Positions 38,414 through 45,840 of a stretch of DNA of 64,000 bases are shown piece by piece. Every line of letters starts with the position of its first letter. The first letter of the stretch is position 1. Source of the stretch: Paracoccus lichenicola (GTDB lineage Bacteria; Pseudomonadota; Alphaproteobacteria; Rhodobacterales; Rhodobacteraceae); contig NZ_WMBT01000005.1 of NCBI RefSeq assembly GCF_009708075.1, positions 124,001-188,000 of the forward strand. The letters run 5' to 3'. Position numbers and translations under genes: made by a program. The notes beneath the pieces were generated by a model. It was given only the letters and a program-made list of their open reading frames with translations. It was not told the DNA's origin and did no database searches.

Positions 38414-39150
38414 CCCACGCGGCGCAGGAAGGCGCGGGTGCGGTCGTCCCGGGGATCGCCGAAGATCTGCGCGGGCGGTCCCTGTTCCACGATCCGCCCG
38501 CCTTCCATGAAGACGATGCGGTCGGCGATCTCTCGCGCGAACTGCATCTCGTGCGTGACGATCAGCATGGTCTGGCGGCCGTCGGCGATGGCGCGGATCA
38601 GATCCAGGACCTCGCCCACCCATTCGGGATCCAGCGCGCTGGTCGGTTCGTCGAACAGCAGCAGATCCGCGTCCAGCGCCATGGCGCGCCCGATGCCCAC
38701 CCGCTGCTGCTGGCCGCCCGACAGCGCGGCAGGATAGCTGTCGCCCCGGTCCGCCAGCCCGATCCGGGCCAGGATTTCATCGGCGCGGGCATTGGCCCTG
38801 GCCCTGGACCAGCCCCGCACGGTGGTCAGCCCCTCGGTGATGTTCTGCCGCGCGGTCTTGTTGGCGAACAGCGCATAGTTCTGGAACACGAACCCCGTCC
38901 GCCGCCGCAGCCCCAGGATCTGCGCGCGCGTGGCGCGCGCCGCATCGACCGACAGGTCGCCCAGGGTGATGCGCCCCCCCTCGGGCCGGTCCAGCCAGTT
39001 GAGGCAGCGCAGCAGCGTCGATTTGCCGGTCCCCGAAGGGCCGATGATCGCCACCCGCTCGCCCGGCTTCAGGCACAGGTCGATGCCGTCCAGGACGGTG
39101 TTCGCGCCGAACCGCTTGACCAGGCCCTTGATGTCGATCTCGCATTTCAT
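38410..39150 (-). CDS. Polar amino-acid ABC transporter ATP-binding protein
   Basis: 246 aa. Walker A GPSGTGKST, Q-loop FVFQNYALF, signature LSGGQQQRVGIGRAMAL, Walker B LLLFDEPTSALD, switch His in IVTHEMQFAREIADR. The sequence type (GlnQ/HisP/TcyN group) and the neighbours mark it as the motor of a polar amino-acid importer, perhaps cystine-like by resemblance. The ATG at 39150 overlaps the permease stop by four bases. Confidence 0.92.
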   Translation of the reverse strand: MKCEIDIKGLVKRFGANTVLDGIDLCLKPGERVAIIGPSGTGKSTLLRCLNWLDRPEGGRITLGDLSVDAARATRAQILGLRRRTGFVFQNYALFANKTARQNITEGLTTVRGWSRARANARADEILARIGLADRGDSYPAALSGGQQQRVGIGRAMALDADLLLFDEPTSALDPEWVGEVLDLIRAIADGRQTMLIVTHEMQFAREIADRIVFMEGGRIVEQGPPAQIFGDPRDDRTRAFLRRVG

Positions 39151-39821
39151 CGCGCCACTGCCCGTCCCAGACGGCGTTCCATCCAGCGTTGCCCGACGGA
39201 CAGCGCCTCGACCATGATCCAGTAGATCAGCGCGACGACCAGGAAGGCTTCCAGATACAGGAAGCTGCCCGCCGCTTCCTTTTGCGCCGCGCCCATCATC
39301 TCGGTCACGCCCAGGGTGAAGGCCAGCGAGGTGCTTTTGATCAGGTCGATGAAATAGTTCATCAGGGTCGGCGCCGCCACGCGCGACGCCTGCGGCAGCA
39401 CGATCCGGCGCAAAAGCTGGCCCTGCGTCATGCCGATCGACTGCGCGGCTTCCCACTGGCTGCGGTCCACGCCCAGGATCGCGCCCCGGATGCTTTCGGC
39501 CATGTAGGCCGAGAAATGCAGCGTCAGGCCGATCACCGCCGCCGTGACCCCGTCGATGCTGGTCAGCGCCGGAACCAGCTGCGGCAGGCCGTAATAGAAC
39601 AGGAACAGCTGGACCAGCAGCGGCGTGCCGCGAAAGAAGCTGATGAACACCGCCACCCCCTGGTCCAGCCCCGGCACGCGCAGCACGCGCACGATGGCAA
39701 GCGCCGCCGCCAGCACCAGCGCCGCCGCCATCGCGACCAGCGCCATGCCCAGCGTCAGGGGAACATAGCCGAGGATGACCGGCACCAGGTCCCCCATGTA
39801 GGCGGTATCAAGCCCCCTCAT
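39147..39821 (-). CDS. Polar amino-acid ABC transporter permease
   Basis: 224 aa, five or six hydrophobic helices. HisM/GlnP-type permease: FISFFRGTPLLVQLFLFYYG (the N-terminal conserved stretch) and the EAA loop EAAQSIGMTQGQLLRRIVLP. A single permease gene implies a homodimer. Its start overlaps the stop of the binding-protein gene, so the three cistrons are coupled. Confidence 0.93.
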   Translation of the reverse strand: MRGLDTAYMGDLVPVILGYVPLTLGMALVAMAAALVLAAALAIVRVLRVPGLDQGVAVFISFFRGTPLLVQLFLFYYGLPQLVPALTSIDGVTAAVIGLTLHFSAYMAESIRGAILGVDRSQWEAAQSIGMTQGQLLRRIVLPQASRVAAPTLMNYFIDLIKSTSLAFTLGVTEMMGAAQKEAAGSFLYLEAFLVVALIYWIMVEALSVGQRWMERRLGRAVAR

Positions 39822-40579
39822 TCAGCGGCGGCCAGGGGCTTCGTCACGTCCGCATCCAGCCACTTTCGCGAGATTTCGGAAAGCGTGCCGTTGTCCTTCA
39901 GCGTGGTGATCGCCGCATCGACCTTGTCGCGCAGGGCCAGCCCGGCCTCGTCCTTGCGGAAGGGCAGGGCATTGCGGATCTCGCTGAAGGGCTGGCCCGC
40001 CAGCGCCAGGGGCAGGGGGCTTTCCTTGATCACCTGGGCCGAGGACACGCGGTCCATGACAAAGGCGTCCACCCGGCCAAGCGCGGTGTCCTGTTCGATG
40101 TTGGATTCATAGGTGCGGATGTCGATTTCCGACGCATAGGGCAGGGCGCGCAGCAGTTCCTCGAAATTCGAGCCGAGGTTCACGGCGACCGACTTGCCGC
40201 GCAGGCTTTCGGGACCGGTGATCGCGCCCTCGTTGCCCGCCTTCACCACCACCTGCGCGCCGTCATAGACGTAGGGCTGCGTGAACGCGAACTTCGCCTC
40301 GCGTTCCGGGGTGATGGTGATCTGGTTCGCGACCGTGTCGATGCGGCCCGATTCCAGCGCGCCGATCGGGCCGGAGAATGACATGGTGACGAACTCGATC
40401 TGATCCCCGGTGATGGCGCCCACGGCGTTCATCAGGTCCACCTCGAAGCCCTGCAATTCGTCGGCGCGCGTGAAGGTGAAGGGGAAGTATCCGCCCGACA
40501 TGCCCACGCGGATCGTGTCGGCCGCGGCGGGCAGGGCGGTCGTCACGGCAAGGACGGCGGACAGGATGGTGGCGCGCAT
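39818..40579 (-). CDS. Polar amino-acid ABC transporter substrate-binding protein
   Basis: 253 aa. Signal peptide MRATILSAVLAVTTALPAAA, then an SBP_bac_3 fold: DTIRVGMSGGYFPFTF, LQGFEVDLMNAVGAITG, the ITITPEREAKFAFTQPYVY stretch typical of the family, and a C-terminal TLKDNGTLSEISRKWLDAD. First gene of the three-gene importer operon. The ATG at 40579 is chosen because AAGGAG lies nine bases upstream; the in-frame ATG at 40603 has no ribosome site. An exact EcfG promoter pattern lies upstream on this strand. Confidence 0.93.
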   Translation of the reverse strand: MRATILSAVLAVTTALPAAADTIRVGMSGGYFPFTFTRADELQGFEVDLMNAVGAITGDQIEFVTMSFSGPIGALESGRIDTVANQITITPEREAKFAFTQPYVYDGAQVVVKAGNEGAITGPESLRGKSVAVNLGSNFEELLRALPYASEIDIRTYESNIEQDTALGRVDAFVMDRVSSAQVIKESPLPLALAGQPFSEIRNALPFRKDEAGLALRDKVDAAITTLKDNGTLSEISRKWLDADVTKPLAAAE

Positions 40580-40648
40580 GGGCAAGAACTCCTTGATCTT
40601 CATGGCGTGGATGCGCCGGCACCCGGTCCGGGACGGCAGATGCCGGGA

Positions 40649-40673
40649 AACGGCCAGGGCGGAACAATGTTCC
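40649..40673 (-). promoter_or_regulatory. Consensus EcfG promoter of the amino-acid importer operon
   Basis: Minus strand: GGAAC (40673-40669), 16 bases, CGTT (40652-40649), 70 bases before the binding-protein start. Exact consensus. Its -35 element is one arm of a perfect palindrome, so it could be occluded by a repressor. Confidence 0.6.
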
Positions 40674-40675
40674 GC
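40659..40675. promoter_or_regulatory. Perfect 17-bp palindrome upstream of the amino-acid importer
   Basis: GCGGAACAATGTTCCGC: 8-bp arms around a central A, in the divergent region between the importer operon and the DUF2125 gene. A likely operator; the binding protein is unknown. It overlaps the EcfG-type -35 element on the minus strand. Confidence 0.6.
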
Positions 40676-40772
40676 GCCCGGGCCAAGCCGATCACGCGAT
40701 TGCTCCCTTGGCGTTCGGGGGCGGCTGTGCCACAAATCCCGCAAGCAACGGTTTTTCCGAAAGGTCCCTGGC

Positions 40773-42440
40773 ATGTTCCGCACGCTCGCAACCTCGGTCC
40801 TGGCGCTCGGCATCGCCGCGCCCGCCCTGGCCGATGTCACCCCGGCCCAGGTCTGGGAAAACCTGCAGAAAACCTATGCCGATCTTGGCTACGAGGTGAC
40901 CGGCAAGACCGAGGACGCGGGCGGCACGCTGACCGTCCGGGACGCCGTCTTCTCGATGCGGAACGAGGGCGGCGCGACCACCATCACCGTTCCGCAACTG
41001 ACCTTCCAGGAAACCGGCGATGCCAAGGTGCGCATGGCGATCGGGGGCGACGTGGCGCTGGACAGCACCTTCAGCGTCCCGGCCGAGGACGAGGCGGCCG
41101 AGGCCCCTGCCGATGGCACCGGGGCCGAGACCGCCCCTGCCGCGCCCGAAATGGTCGAGATGACCGCCACCGGCACCATCAAGGTTCCCGGCAACGAGAC
41201 GGTCGTGTCCGGCACGCCCGGGGACATGCTGTACGAGTTCAGCTATCCGTCCGTGGCCTTCGACCTGACGATGCCGGTTGACCCGGAAACCGGCGCGACG
41301 ATGCCCGTGACCGGCACCCTGACCGGTGTCACCGGCAGCCAGCGCCATGCCGCGGCGGGCGAGGGGGCCGAGACCAGCTTCGACATCAAGGCATCCGAGG
41401 CGGCGATGCGGATCGCCGGCGATGCCCCTGCGCAAGCGGACGGCACCGGCGGGGGCAAGGTCAACGTGCAGGCCAGGCTGACGGGCCTGTCCAGCACCGG
41501 CACCGCCAGGACGCCCGCGGAACGCTTTGATCTGGGCACGCAGATGGCGCAGGCCCTGGCGGCTGGCCTGGATTTCCAGGGCAACTTCGGGTTCGAGGCG
41601 GCCGAGGCCAATTTCGACTTCGCGGGCAAGGATGAGGAAGGCCAGGACCAGACCGGCCAGGGCAAGGCCAGCCTGGGGGCAGGCAATGCCGCGCTGCAGA
41701 TGTCGCGGCAGGGCCTTGGCTACAAGGGCGCCGTCGCCGGGACCCAGGTCGAGATGACCGTCAGCAGCCTGCCCTTTCCCCTCAGCTACGGGACCGAGCG
41801 CACCAGCTTCGACCTGCTGATCCCGGTCAGCAAGGCGGACGCGGCGCAGCCCTTCCGGTTCGCCTATGCGCTGGAAGGGCTGACCTTCGCCGACGGCATC
41901 TGGAACCTGTTCGACCCCGACAGCCAGCTGCCGCGCGACCCGGCCAGCCTGACCGTGGATCTGTCGGGCGATGCGGTGGTGGCGCAGGATCTGTTCGACC
42001 CGGCCACCGCTCAACCCGATGCCGCCACGCCGCCGGATGCCCCCTTCACCCCGCGGACGCTGACCGTCAACAAGGTCGCGCTGGATGCGGTGGGCGCCAG
42101 GGCCGACATCACCGGCGCGCTGGAATTCGGCGACAACCCCAACGAGCCCGTGGGCAAGCTGAACGGCAGTTTTGAAGGGGTGAATGGTCTGCTGGAAAAA
42201 CTTGAGGCAATGGAGGTCGTTGTCCCTGAAGGCACCGATGAAGTTGAAACCAAGTGCGAAACTACTGGCAGCACTACAGTGTGTCGCTCTAAGCGGGTTT
42301 CAGGTGAAGTCATGATGAATATTCGCATGATGCTGGCACTGTTCGCCAAGCCCGCCGAAGGCAACGCCGACCGTTTGAGTTCGGAAGTTGAGTTCCGCGA
42401 GGGCGGTTCGATCTTTGTGAACGGCCAGCAGGTCAAGTAG
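40773..42440 (+). CDS. DUF2125 protein, probably periplasmic
   Basis: 555 aa. Signal peptide residues 1-21 (ATSVLALGIAAPALAD), then the DUF2125 pattern of short beta-rich segments (VWENLQKTYADLGYEVTGKT; LPFPLSYGTERTSFDLLIPV; FRFAYALEGLTFADGIWNLF). The family is widespread in Rhodobacteraceae and of unknown function. Residues ~75-110 are a low-complexity Ala/Glu/Pro linker. The last ~90 residues are odd: codon use changes sharply at 42168 and there is a small Cys-containing segment (ETKCETTGSTTVCRSKR). The ATG at 40773 follows AAAGG. Confidence 0.8.
   Translation: MFRTLATSVLALGIAAPALADVTPAQVWENLQKTYADLGYEVTGKTEDAGGTLTVRDAVFSMRNEGGATTITVPQLTFQETGDAKVRMAIGGDVALDSTFSVPAEDEAAEAPADGTGAETAPAAPEMVEMTATGTIKVPGNETVVSGTPGDMLYEFSYPSVAFDLTMPVDPETGATMPVTGTLTGVTGSQRHAAAGEGAETSFDIKASEAAMRIAGDAPAQADGTGGGKVNVQARLTGLSSTGTARTPAERFDLGTQMAQALAAGLDFQGNFGFEAAEANFDFAGKDEEGQDQTGQGKASLGAGNAALQMSRQGLGYKGAVAGTQVEMTVSSLPFPLSYGTERTSFDLLIPVSKADAAQPFRFAYALEGLTFADGIWNLFDPDSQLPRDPASLTVDLSGDAVVAQDLFDPATAQPDAATPPDAPFTPRTLTVNKVALDAVGARADITGALEFGDNPNEPVGKLNGSFEGVNGLLEKLEAMEVVVPEGTDEVETKCETTGSTTVCRSKRVSGEVMMNIRMMLALFAKPAEGNADRLSSEVEFREGGSIFVNGQQVK
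42168..42341 (+). other. Patch of atypical codon usage inside the DUF2125 gene
   Basis: By my count 30 of 58 codons end in A or T (for example GAA, ACT, GTT, TCA, AAT), while the rest of the gene and its neighbours end almost always in G or C. The frame is open throughout and normal usage resumes before the stop. This suggests replacement by foreign DNA or a second constraint on the sequence. Confidence 0.65.
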
Positions 42441-42462
42441 GGCCTTCGCCCCACACGGCTTG

Positions 42463-42489
42463 GGCCGGGGCGCATGTCCCGGCCTTTTT
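42463..42489 (+). terminator. Rho-independent terminator after the DUF2125 gene
   Basis: GGCCGGG (42463-42469) pairs with CCCGGCC (42478-42484), loop of 8, then five T residues. A textbook terminator 23 bases after the stop codon. Confidence 0.88.
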
Positions 42490-42546
42490 CGTTTGCGGCC
42501 CGCCCTGATGCGCCGCACAACAGACGGACGAGTTGAAGGAGAAGCG

Positions 42547-43896
42547 ATGTCACCCGTGGATTTGCAACCATTGGCCGAATCGCTGGTCGATGCGGCCCGG
42601 CGGGCCGGGGCGGACGGGGCCGACGCCCTGGCCATGAGCGGCCAGTCCACCAGCATCGACATGCGCGGCGGCGTCCTGGAACATGCCGACCGGGCCGAGG
42701 GAATCGAGATCGGGCTGCGCGTGCTGGTCGGCGGGCGGCAGGCCAGCGTCTCGGCATCCGACTACAGCCCGGCCACGATCATCGAAATGGCCGAACGCGC
42801 CGTCGCCATGGCGCGCGAGGCGCCGGTCGATGACACCCTGGGCCTGGCCGATCCCGACCAGCTGGCGCGGCAACGCGATGCGCAAGGATTGCAGATCGCC
42901 GATGACCGGCCCGACCCCTCGCCCGACCACCTGCAGGACCTGGCGCTGCGGGCCGAGGCTGCGGCGCGCGACATGCCGGGCATTTCCCAGGTCGAATCGG
43001 CGAACGCCGCCTTCAGCCGCCGGTATCTGTGGCTTGCGGCCTCGAACGGGTTTTCGGGGGGTTACGGGCGCACGACGCACGCGATCTCGACCGTCGCCAT
43101 CACCGGCGAGGGGTTGGGGATGGAACGCGACTATGCCGGGGAATCGCGGGTCTGGGCCGAGGACCTGCCCGCCCCCGAGGAGATCGGGCGCCTTGCCGCC
43201 GAACGGACGCTGGCCCGCGCGGGGTCCAGGAAGCCGCCGACCGGGGCCTTTCCGATCCTGTATGACCGGCGCGTGGCGTCCTCGCTGATCGGGCACCTGC
43301 TGTCGGCAGTGAACGGCGCGGCGGTCGCGCGCGGCGCAAGCTGGCTGCGCAAGGATCTGGGCCAGCCGGTGCTGCCCGAGGGCTTCGACCTCATCGAGGA
43401 TCCGCTGCGCCCGCGCTATCCCTCGTCCCGCCCCTTCGATGCCGAGGGGCTGGCGACCCGTCCCCGAAAGATCGTCGAAGGCGGCGTCTTGCAAGGCTGG
43501 ACGCTGGATCTGGCCACCGCGCGCAAGCTGGGGATGGACAGCACCGCATCCGCCGCGCGGGGCATGTCGTCCGCGCCTTCGCCCACGAACAGCAACGTGA
43601 TCCTGACGCCGGGGTCCGCCACCCCCGACGACATGATCGCGCGGATGGGGACGGGGCTGATCGTGACGTCGATGCTGGGGGCCTCGATCAACGGGACCAC
43701 GGGGGATTATTCGCGGGGCGCGGCGGGGTTCTGGGTGGAAGGGGGCCGCATTGCCTATCCGGTCAACGAATGCACCATCGCGGGAAACCTGCGCGAGATG
43801 CTGATGACGCTGGTGGCCGCTAACGACGCCCTGCCCTGGCGCGCGGCCGAGGTGCCCAGCCTTCTGGTCGGGGGGATGACCGTTGCCGGGGCCTGA
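42547..43896 (+). CDS. pmbA: TldD/PmbA-family metalloprotease subunit (PmbA/TldE type)
   Basis: 449 aa. PmbA/TldE partner of the TldD/E heterodimeric protease, which trims unfolded peptides and processes some peptide natural products and toxins. Recognisable segments are SIDMRGGVLEHADRAEGIEI, KIVEGGVLQGWTLDLATARK, TNSNVILTPG and the C-terminal GDYSRGAAGFWVEGGRIAYP. The HExxxH metal site belongs to the TldD partner and is not seen here, as expected; tldD is not in the window. The ATG at 42547 is set by GAAGGAG. It overlaps the next gene. Confidence 0.9.
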   Translation: MSPVDLQPLAESLVDAARRAGADGADALAMSGQSTSIDMRGGVLEHADRAEGIEIGLRVLVGGRQASVSASDYSPATIIEMAERAVAMAREAPVDDTLGLADPDQLARQRDAQGLQIADDRPDPSPDHLQDLALRAEAAARDMPGISQVESANAAFSRRYLWLAASNGFSGGYGRTTHAISTVAITGEGLGMERDYAGESRVWAEDLPAPEEIGRLAAERTLARAGSRKPPTGAFPILYDRRVASSLIGHLLSAVNGAAVARGASWLRKDLGQPVLPEGFDLIEDPLRPRYPSSRPFDAEGLATRPRKIVEGGVLQGWTLDLATARKLGMDSTASAARGMSSAPSPTNSNVILTPGSATPDDMIARMGTGLIVTSMLGASINGTTGDYSRGAAGFWVEGGRIAYPVNECTIAGNLREMLMTLVAANDALPWRAAEVPSLLVGGMTVAGA

Positions 43897-44662
43897 GGCG
43901 GATCTGGCGCTGCTGGTCCGGGCGGCGCAGGCCGCCGGACCCATCGCGCTGTCCTTCTGGCGCGCGCAGCCCAAGGCCTGGGACAAGCCCGACGACGCGG
44001 GTCCCGTGACCGAGGCGGATCTGGCCGTCAACGACGCGCTGCGAACGCTGCTGACGGGCGCGCGCCCCGAATACGGCTGGCTGTCCGAGGAAAGCGAGGC
44101 CGATGCCTCGCGCCTGGACGCCCGGTGCTGCTTCATCATCGACCCCATCGACGGCACCCGCGCCTTCATCGCCGGGCAGGAGGGTTTCGCCCATTCGCTG
44201 GCCGTGGCCCAGGGCGACCGGATCACCGCCGCGGTCGTGCATCTGCCCGCGATGAACCTGACCTTCACCGCCCATGCGGACGGCCCGGCACTGCTGAACG
44301 GCAAGCCGATCCGCCCCACCGCTCAGGGCATGGCGGGCGCGCGCGTGCTGACCTACAAGTCCGCGACGGAACCCGAGCACTGGAAGAACGGCCGGACGCC
44401 GCCCTTCCGCCGCGAGTTCCGCCCCTCGCTCGCCTGGCGGCTGTGCCTGGTGGCCGAGGGGCGGTTCGACGCCGCCCTGTCGGTGCGCCATGTCTGGGAA
44501 TGGGACATCGCCGCGGGCAGCCTGATCGCCGAACGCGCGGGGGCAGTCGCCACCGACCGGCACGGCCACCCGATGCGCTTCAACAGCCCGCGCGCGATGG
44601 TGGACGGGATGATTGTCGCGGGGCCGCGGCTGCATGGGGAGATTGAGGCGGCAATGGTGTAG
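43883..44662 (+). CDS. Inositol monophosphatase family protein (CysQ/SuhB-like)
   Basis: 259 aa. Mg-dependent phosphatase with the IMPase metal motifs WLSEESEAD, DPIDGTRAFI and WEWDIAAGSLIAERAG. It could act on 3'-phosphoadenosine 5'-phosphate (CysQ), inositol phosphates or related substrates; the sequence does not decide. The start is TTG at 43883: a stop codon (43877-43879) lies just upstream in frame and GGGGGA precedes it. It overlaps the pmbA end by 14 bases. Its stop codon is inside the left arm of a long palindrome. Confidence 0.87.
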   Translation: MPGPEADLALLVRAAQAAGPIALSFWRAQPKAWDKPDDAGPVTEADLAVNDALRTLLTGARPEYGWLSEESEADASRLDARCCFIIDPIDGTRAFIAGQEGFAHSLAVAQGDRITAAVVHLPAMNLTFTAHADGPALLNGKPIRPTAQGMAGARVLTYKSATEPEHWKNGRTPPFRREFRPSLAWRLCLVAEGRFDAALSVRHVWEWDIAAGSLIAERAGAVATDRHGHPMRFNSPRAMVDGMIVAGPRLHGEIEAAMV

Positions 44663-44718
44663 GGTGCGTGCTTGCACGCACCAGAGGCGCGGGCGGTGCG
44701 TGCGAGCACGCACCCTAC
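44659..44718. repeat. Long palindromic repeat (24-bp arms) between two genes
   Basis: The left arm at 44659-44682 starts GTAGGGTGCGTGCTTGCACG; the right arm at 44695-44718 is its reverse complement with one mismatch; the loop is 12 bases. The left arm itself contains GTGCGTGC/GCACGCAC symmetry. The GTAGGGTGCGTGC type is known as a dispersed repeat in many bacteria. It carries the stop codon of the IMPase gene and may terminate transcription. Confidence 0.75.
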
Positions 44719-44769
44719 GGCATGATTTCATGGTATGCTCAGACCATTCTTCGGCGAACGGGCATCCCG

Positions 44770-45840
44770 ATGGCGCAAAAAGACATCAGCATCGCCAATT
44801 TCAACCTTCTGAACCTCAACCTGCCCGGCCAGCCGATCCATGACGGCGACGGCTGGACCCGGGATCAATACGACGCGAAGATCGCATTCACCGAACGCGT
44901 CCTGGACGACATCGACGCCGACATCATCGGCTTTCAGGAATGCTGGGACGCGCAGGCCCTGGCCGAGATCTTCGACCGTCCCGCCCTGAAGAACCGCTAT
45001 GACCTGGTCGCCCGCACGACCGATCCGCCGGGCATCCAGGTCGCCCTGGCGGTGCGCAGGGGAATGCTGCAAGGCCCACCGGAATGGATCGAGGACCTGC
45101 CCGCCGACGCCCGCTTTGTCGATCTGCGCGAAGCGCGCGACGCCGCCGAATCGGTCAGCGTCACGATCCGCCGCTTTTCGCGCCCGCTGCTGCGCGTCCT
45201 GGTGAACAAGGCCCCCGGCACGCCCGACATCACCGTTCTTGTGGCGCACCTGAAATCCAAGGGACCGACGACGCTGCGGGGCGATGACGACAACCCCGTG
45301 ATGCGCCGGCACCGGTTCATCGCGCAGACCGTGGTTTCGCACGTCCGCCGCATGGTCGAGGCCGGGGCCTTGCGCGCCATCCTGGACGACGCCATGCGCG
45401 GGAACGACGATCCGGTGGTGGTGCTGGGCGACCTGAACGACGGCACGACATCGGTTTCGACCGAACTGCTGACGGGAAACCCGGGCTATCGCTTCTTTGC
45501 CAAAAGCACGGCGGGCCGGAAATCCGACCGGGGCCTTTACACGGTCGAAAAGCTGCAACAGCTGCGGTCGTTCCGGCACGTCTATTACACCTATGTCTTC
45601 CGCAACCAGATGGAGTCGCTCGACCACATCCTGGTGTCGGATGCCTTTTACGACCATTCGGCGATCCGCCGGTGGTCCTTCCGGGAAATGCGCGTCCTGA
45701 ACGACCACCTGACCGCGACCGAGGCCGAACGGACGCGTCTTGGCTTCAACGACCACGGGATCATCGTGGCGCGCTTCGACTGGAATCCGATGGTCGAGGA
45801 GGCCGAAAGGATCCTGGCCGAGGAAGGCCCGGGGACCTAG
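44770..45840 (+). CDS. Endonuclease/exonuclease/phosphatase family protein
   Basis: 356 aa. EEP (DNase I-like) fold: ISIANFNLLNLN, the metal-binding Glu in DADIIGFQECWDAQA, LVAHLKSKGP, VVLGDLNDGTTS, SLDHILVSD, and a terminal LGFNDHGIIVARF where SDH is usual. There is no signal peptide, so it is likely cytosolic. Substrate (nucleic acid, phospholipid or phosphoester) is unknown. The ATG at 44770 lacks a good ribosome site; upstream in-frame starts would run into the palindrome. Its stop overlaps the stop of the convergent regulator. Confidence 0.85.
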   Translation: MAQKDISIANFNLLNLNLPGQPIHDGDGWTRDQYDAKIAFTERVLDDIDADIIGFQECWDAQALAEIFDRPALKNRYDLVARTTDPPGIQVALAVRRGMLQGPPEWIEDLPADARFVDLREARDAAESVSVTIRRFSRPLLRVLVNKAPGTPDITVLVAHLKSKGPTTLRGDDDNPVMRRHRFIAQTVVSHVRRMVEAGALRAILDDAMRGNDDPVVVLGDLNDGTTSVSTELLTGNPGYRFFAKSTAGRKSDRGLYTVEKLQQLRSFRHVYYTYVFRNQMESLDHILVSDAFYDHSAIRRWSFREMRVLNDHLTATEAERTRLGFNDHGIIVARFDWNPMVEEAERILAEEGPGT

